Of a DNA stretch of 64,000 nucleotides, positions 60,565 through 64,000 are shown in pieces. Each line of letters begins with the position of its first letter. The stretch's first letter is position 1. Under the pieces are notes generated by a model. That model was not told the origin of the DNA, did no database searches, and saw only the letters and a program-made list of their open reading frames with translations. The position numbers and the translations under genes are program-made. Origin of the DNA: JBCBKP01 sp038521625 (GTDB lineage Bacteria; Planctomycetota; Phycisphaerae; Phycisphaerales; UBA1924); NCBI GenBank assembly GCA_038521625.1, contig JBCBKP010000006.1:45233-109232 (forward strand), written 5' to 3'.

Positions 60565-61695
60565 TCAAACAACAGGTCGCCGGCCCGCGGCGGCTCGCCA
60601 GGCGATCAGCGCGAGCCCCACAATCACCGCGGCGCCGATGCCGAGCGCGCGAAGGCTGCTCCGCGCTTCGCGCACCTCGCCCTGCGGAGTGACCAGCCGG
60701 CGTTCCAGCTCGCCACCCTCGGCGTCATACCTCGCCTCGAACAGCCGGCCGGGCCTGTAATCGTTGAACTGCGCGGGAGAGATCGTGCCACGGATCACGT
60801 CGTCGCCGCCCATCTCGGGCACCCGGAGGCGCGCATTCAGATCCCCGCTCGAGAGCCGCTCGATCTCGAGGATCGACATCGAGTCGCCGTAGCCCGCGCC
60901 GAATCTCAGCGTCACGCGACGCGACACATGCCGATCGAGCGACGGCTCGAATCGCCAGTCCTCGAATGTGGACGTGACGGACTCGTCGAAGACGGGCGTG
61001 CTCGGGTCGTCCGGGGCGCTCCAACTCTCGACGAACGCACGGCCAAGCTCCGCATCCCATCGAAGCCGGTACAGGAGCGTGTCGTCATCGAAAGAGATCT
61101 CGGCCAGCCATCGATCGATCGACGGCTCGTACGAGATCTCACCTATCCGAACCGCGGCGCCCTCACTCGGACGCAGCCCGCCGTATATGGCGTCATCCAA
61201 CCTGCGAATCGCGTCGAGCTCCTGCGAGCCGTAGTCGAAACGCTGCGCTTCGATCCGCGGATCCGTGAGTGTGACGACCCCAGCACTGAGCAGCCATGCG
61301 ATCCCTTCTCGAGAGCGAGCGATGTCGGTGTAGCCGCCGTCCGGGCGCGTGCTGCTCAGCCGAAAGCGGCCCTCCTCCGGATACACCAGCTCGATGACGC
61401 TGCCGCCCTCGGGATCACGCGCGTCTTCTTCGCGGGCGAGCGTTTGCCGCTCCGGGTGGTCCGGCCGGCCCTCGACACGGGAACGCAGCGACTCGAGCGA
61501 CGCATCGTCCAGGGTCGGGAGCAGTCGAAGTCGATACCGGAACACCACGTCGCCGAGGGTGATCTCGGCCTTCGCGGTGGCGATCTCTTGCTCGATCCAT
61601 GATCGAACATCAGACGCGCCGATCTCTTGCGCGATGGACTCCGGACATACCCGCACGCAGAACGCCACCATGATCGCAAGCGTGGCTCTGATCAT
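60565..61695 (-). CDS. Secreted single-span protein of unknown function
   Basis: A 376-residue protein with an N-terminal signal peptide (about 1-22, MIRATLAIMVAFCVRVCPESIAQ read in two pieces), a large soluble region of beta character (VIELVYPEEGRFRLSSTRPD, ITLGDVVFRYRLRL, WLAEISFDDDTLLYRLRWD) and one C-terminal span (ALGIGAAVIVGLALIAWRAA, about 350-369) with a short basic end. This layout suggests an outward-facing protein anchored to the membrane. No family is recognised. It is the first gene of the three-gene minus-strand set ending in the MauE-prepilin fusion. Confidence 0.7.
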   Translation of the reverse strand: MIRATLAIMVAFCVRVCPESIAQEIGASDVRSWIEQEIATAKAEITLGDVVFRYRLRLLPTLDDASLESLRSRVEGRPDHPERQTLAREEDARDPEGGSVIELVYPEEGRFRLSSTRPDGGYTDIARSREGIAWLLSAGVVTLTDPRIEAQRFDYGSQELDAIRRLDDAIYGGLRPSEGAAVRIGEISYEPSIDRWLAEISFDDDTLLYRLRWDAELGRAFVESWSAPDDPSTPVFDESVTSTFEDWRFEPSLDRHVSRRVTLRFGAGYGDSMSILEIERLSSGDLNARLRVPEMGGDDVIRGTISPAQFNDYRPGRLFEARYDAEGGELERRLVTPQGEVREARSSLRALGIGAAVIVGLALIAWRAAAGRRPVV

Positions 61696-62079
61696 GATCC
61701 CGAGACTAGAAGCAGAATCCCGAGCTTAGATACAGAAATCACAGATGGGCCGATGAAATCATCTGAACGCATCCGGATTTGATGGCCGCCGACCTAAGAA
61801 GCAGGGATCCCCGATCGGGGAAGATGCACCCTAAAAAGGGTAGTGCCGAAGATTCTGCCCAACGCGGCTGCGGGACGCGGAGCGCGAACCGCGCCGATCG
61901 CAGGCCGCGATTGCGACGACAACCTGGGCAACGTGATCCCGCGCGAGGCGGCGCCGGATCGCGACGACATACGTCCGATCACGCCCGCGGACCCGCGATT
62001 CCACCGGGTTGACGCCACGGCGCTCAGAGATCCCGACGCTCTCCGTTAGCCTCGCGTCCCCACAACGCTCGGAGACGCG
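61696..62079. other. Divergent intergenic region
   Basis: These 384 bases separate the minus-strand redox-pilin set from the plus-strand beta-helix pair. Bases 61696-61790 are less GC-rich than the surroundings and should hold the promoters. A 12-bp perfect palindrome CCCCGATCGGGG lies at 61809-61820, and a small hairpin ACCCT AAAA AGGGT at 61828-61841. No gene or RNA is supported. Confidence 0.45.
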
Positions 62080-63102
62080 ATGCCCACCATCCATAATCTC
62101 GCCGCCGCCGTCCTCATGTTCGTCGCCCCAGCCCTCGCCCCAGCCCTCGCCCAGCCCTCGCTCAACCCGCCCTCGGGCGCCGTCGGTCTGTCGCAGGTCT
62201 TCGGGCCGGGCACCGCGATCAACTCGCGCAACACGCCGGGCGACGGCAACTCGCGGTTCAAGATCACCCAGCCCGGGCATTACCACCTCGCGAGCAATAT
62301 CCGGGTCATCGATTTGCCGTTCCTCGAGCAGCCGATCGCCATCGAGATCGCCGCCAGCGACGTCACGATCGATCTGAACGGCTTCACCCTCTCGCGCGGC
62401 CCGCTGATCTCGCCCGGACAGACCGAGCCCGAGGACCCGGTCGCCGGCGAGGACACCGTCGGCATCGGCGTGGACGACCAGGACGTGCGCAACATCACGA
62501 TCCGCAACGGCACGATCTACGGCTTCGCGACCGCCGTCGGCCTGCGGCGGCAGGCCGGCGGGTTCAGCACGGTGAGCGCGCGTGAATCGGTGCTGGCCGA
62601 CCTCCGCATCCGGGACGCGCTGCGCACCGGCGCCCGCGCGATCACGATCGGCACAAACGCCGACATCGAGCGGTGCGTCGTGCGGTCGCAGAACAGCGGC
62701 ATCAGCGCCGGGTCGGGTCTCGTGCTGCGAGACAGCCGCATCGAAGCCGACGCCGACGGCGTGCTCTCGGCGGATGCGCTGATCGAGTCGTGCCGCATCG
62801 CGAGCGGGGGCAACGCGATCGACGCGTCCGATGCCATCATCCGGGACTCATGGATCCAGGCCAACGGGGCCGTGATCGTGACGAACCAGGCCGTGATCGA
62901 GGGCTGCCGGATCCAGAGCGACGCCGACATCAACGGGCCGCCGGCGGTGCGTCTCGGCAACGGCCTGATCCACGGCTGCACCATCATCTCGTCCGCCACA
63001 CCCATCGACTTCCAGATCGAGGGCGCGATCGCCGACACGGTCGCGATCGGCGGCACGTCGAACATCGCGTCGGGCGTCTTCGTGACAGGGAGCAAGCTCT
63101 GA
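62080..63102 (+). CDS. Secreted right-handed beta-helix protein, paralogue 5
   Basis: A 340-residue exported member of the beta-helix family. Signal peptide about 1-27 ending ALAQ. The signature reads PPSGAVGLSQVFGPGTAIN, NTPGDGNSRFKITQPGHYHL and SDVTIDLNGFTLSRG, followed by an inserted acidic loop (TEPEDPVAGEDTVGIGVDD) and a helix body of repeats such as IERCVVRSQNSGIS and IESCRIASGGNAID. Its stop overlaps the ATG of the next paralogue by one base. A GC-rich microrepeat encodes ALAPALAQPSL in the signal peptide. Confidence 0.85.
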   Translation: MPTIHNLAAAVLMFVAPALAPALAQPSLNPPSGAVGLSQVFGPGTAINSRNTPGDGNSRFKITQPGHYHLASNIRVIDLPFLEQPIAIEIAASDVTIDLNGFTLSRGPLISPGQTEPEDPVAGEDTVGIGVDDQDVRNITIRNGTIYGFATAVGLRRQAGGFSTVSARESVLADLRIRDALRTGARAITIGTNADIERCVVRSQNSGISAGSGLVLRDSRIEADADGVLSADALIESCRIASGGNAIDASDAIIRDSWIQANGAVIVTNQAVIEGCRIQSDADINGPPAVRLGNGLIHGCTIISSATPIDFQIEGAIADTVAIGGTSNIASGVFVTGSKL

Positions 63103-63863
63103 TGAACAGGCCCATGCGCACCATCATCACCGCAGCGATTCTCACCGCGGGCACCGCGCTCGCCCAGCCCTCGCTCGCCCCGCCCGACGGCAACATCGCG
63201 AGCTCCCAACGCTTCGGCCTACGGACCGCCATCAACGCCGAGAACACCCCCGGCGACGACAACAGCGTCTTCAGGATCACCCAGCCCGGCTCGTACTACC
63301 TGCCCCGCAACCTCCGCATCGACGACCTCCCCGGCCTGCCCGGCAAGACCGTCGCCATCGAGGTCGCCTCCAGCGACGTCACCATCGACCTCAACGGCTT
63401 CACCATCTCCCGCGGCACCGTCTCGATCCCGCTCGTGGCCGAGGAGGAAGCCGACGACGGGTCCGATCCCAACAGCGTGTCCGCGCCGGACGAGACCGTC
63501 GCCATCAGCACCGAGGGAAACACCGTTTCCGGCCTCCACATCCGCGGCGGCATCGTCCGCGGCTTCCACTACGGCGTCCGCTCGAGCTTCGGCACCGGCC
63601 GGGGCACGCACTCGTCGGTCCGCCTGCTCGACATCGAGAGCACGGGCGCGGACGCGATCGGGCTGTTCCTCGCCGAGGACTGGACCGTCGAGGACTGCCG
63701 CATCCGATCGGACGGCCAGGGCATCCTGTCGTCGTCGATCACCTCCACCATCCGCCGATGCGACATCACGTCCGAAGGCCTCGGGATCAGCGGCGGAGGG
63801 CTGATGCAACTCGTGCCCACAAATCTGCACGCCGGGCCGTATCGCGGCTGGGTGGAGTGGTAG
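63102..63863 (+). CDS. Beta-helix protein, paralogue 6, with an aberrant nuclease-toxin-like tail
   Basis: A 253-residue protein, translationally coupled to paralogue 5 (TGATG). Signal peptide about 1-22 (ALAQ), then SQRFGLRTAINAENTPGD, TQPGSYYLPRNL and SDVTIDLNGFTISRG, and helix turns up to about residue 232. The tail then becomes LMQLVPTNLHAGPYRGWVEW and stops, shorter than paralogue 5 by some 90 residues. MQLVP..LH....G resembles the last motif of LHH/HNH-type nuclease toxins of polymorphic toxin systems. The upstream LHH core is absent, so activity is unlikely. The junction at about base 63800 may be a recombination point. The following gene is a SUKH-like immunity candidate. Confidence 0.7.
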   Translation: MNRPMRTIITAAILTAGTALAQPSLAPPDGNIASSQRFGLRTAINAENTPGDDNSVFRITQPGSYYLPRNLRIDDLPGLPGKTVAIEVASSDVTIDLNGFTISRGTVSIPLVAEEEADDGSDPNSVSAPDETVAISTEGNTVSGLHIRGGIVRGFHYGVRSSFGTGRGTHSSVRLLDIESTGADAIGLFLAEDWTVEDCRIRSDGQGILSSSITSTIRRCDITSEGLGISGGGLMQLVPTNLHAGPYRGWVEW

Positions 63864-63869
63864 AACCAA

Positions 63870-64000
63870 ATGCACCCAGATTTCAAACGACCTAAGTTCA
63901 AAGCGCCGCTACGCAGGGCCGACGTTGACGCGCTGGCGACATTGCTATCTCTTGAGTTCCCAGAGTCACTCAGTCGCTTTCTCGTCGAGTATGCCGGTAC
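63870..64000 (+). CDS. SMI1/KNR4 (SUKH)-like protein, N-terminal part
   Basis: Partial: begins at ATG 63870, seven bases after the preceding stop, and runs off the window at base 64000. The visible residues ADVDALATLLSLEFPESLSR and FLVEYAG fit the start of SMI1/KNR4 (SUKH) domains, whose consensus here is LE..G..LPE....FL..YNG. SUKH proteins are typical immunity partners of nuclease toxins and are usually encoded just downstream of the toxin. Codons such as CTA, TCT, CTT and AAA give clearly lower GC than the rest of the window, a sign of recent transfer. Only 43 residues are seen, so the call is tentative. Confidence 0.5.
   Translation, partial: MHPDFKRPKFKAPLRRADVDALATLLSLEFPESLSRFLVEYAG

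Overview
The window is about 70% GC and densely coded. I read it as the chromosome of a member of the Planctomycetota, most likely class Phycisphaerae. The clues are secreted proteins ending in short hydrophobic plus RRRR sorting tails (PEP-CTERM-like), a protein ending in a GC-type dockerin-like tail, many secreted right-handed beta-helix proteins that share one N-terminal signature, a prepilin-type protein, a histone-H1-like Lys/Arg/Thr/Ala protein, and scattered GTGGCACAGGCC-type palindromic elements. This is inference from gene content; no rRNA or tRNA gene is present to confirm it.

Layout. 1-2.4 kb: end of a secreted protein, an orphan beta-class DNA methyltransferase and a WaaP/Kdo-kinase-like protein, all on the minus strand. 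2.5-5.2 kb: one open frame joining a family-2 glycosyltransferase to a DEAD-box RNA helicase. 5.3-9.1 kb: three tandem paralogous secreted beta-helix proteins and an M42-type aminopeptidase. 9.1-20.4 kb: a motility and surface-glycan region with a FlgM-like anti-sigma factor, a lipoprotein, a membrane protein, a giant Maf/MptE-like protein fused to a radical-SAM-like domain without its cysteines, neuA/neuB/neuC for a nonulosonic acid, an HDOD protein and CheV. Overlapping stops and starts tie the Maf-NeuA-NeuB-NeuC block into one operon that probably glycosylates flagellin.

20.4-33 kb: a frameshifted dockerin-tailed secreted protein, an MBL-like protein, a carboxymuconolactone decarboxylase-family protein, a PHP-glycosyltransferase fusion, the H1-like protein, class II DAHP synthase, a large repetitive exported protein with 552-bp internal repeats, and a fourth beta-helix protein. 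33-46 kb: housekeeping genes (rho, ptsI, an RNase E/G with charged tails, dxr, sucD) mixed with a flavodoxin-like protein and a PEP-CTERM-like protein. 46-58.7 kb: lipoproteins, HIT protein, CBS protein, pepA, GH13 amylase, an SO_0444-type metal permease, hpt with a DUF2237 protein, nuoD and a methyltransferase.

58.7-64 kb is the most unusual part. A three-gene minus-strand set encodes a secreted single-span protein, a small secreted protein with ten mature cysteines, and a MauE/DoxX-like redox membrane domain fused to a type II/IV prepilin domain. Then come two more beta-helix paralogues. The last one ends in a tail resembling the end of an LHH-type nuclease toxin and is followed seven bases later by the start of an SMI1/KNR4 (SUKH)-like gene in lower-GC sequence, which runs off the window.
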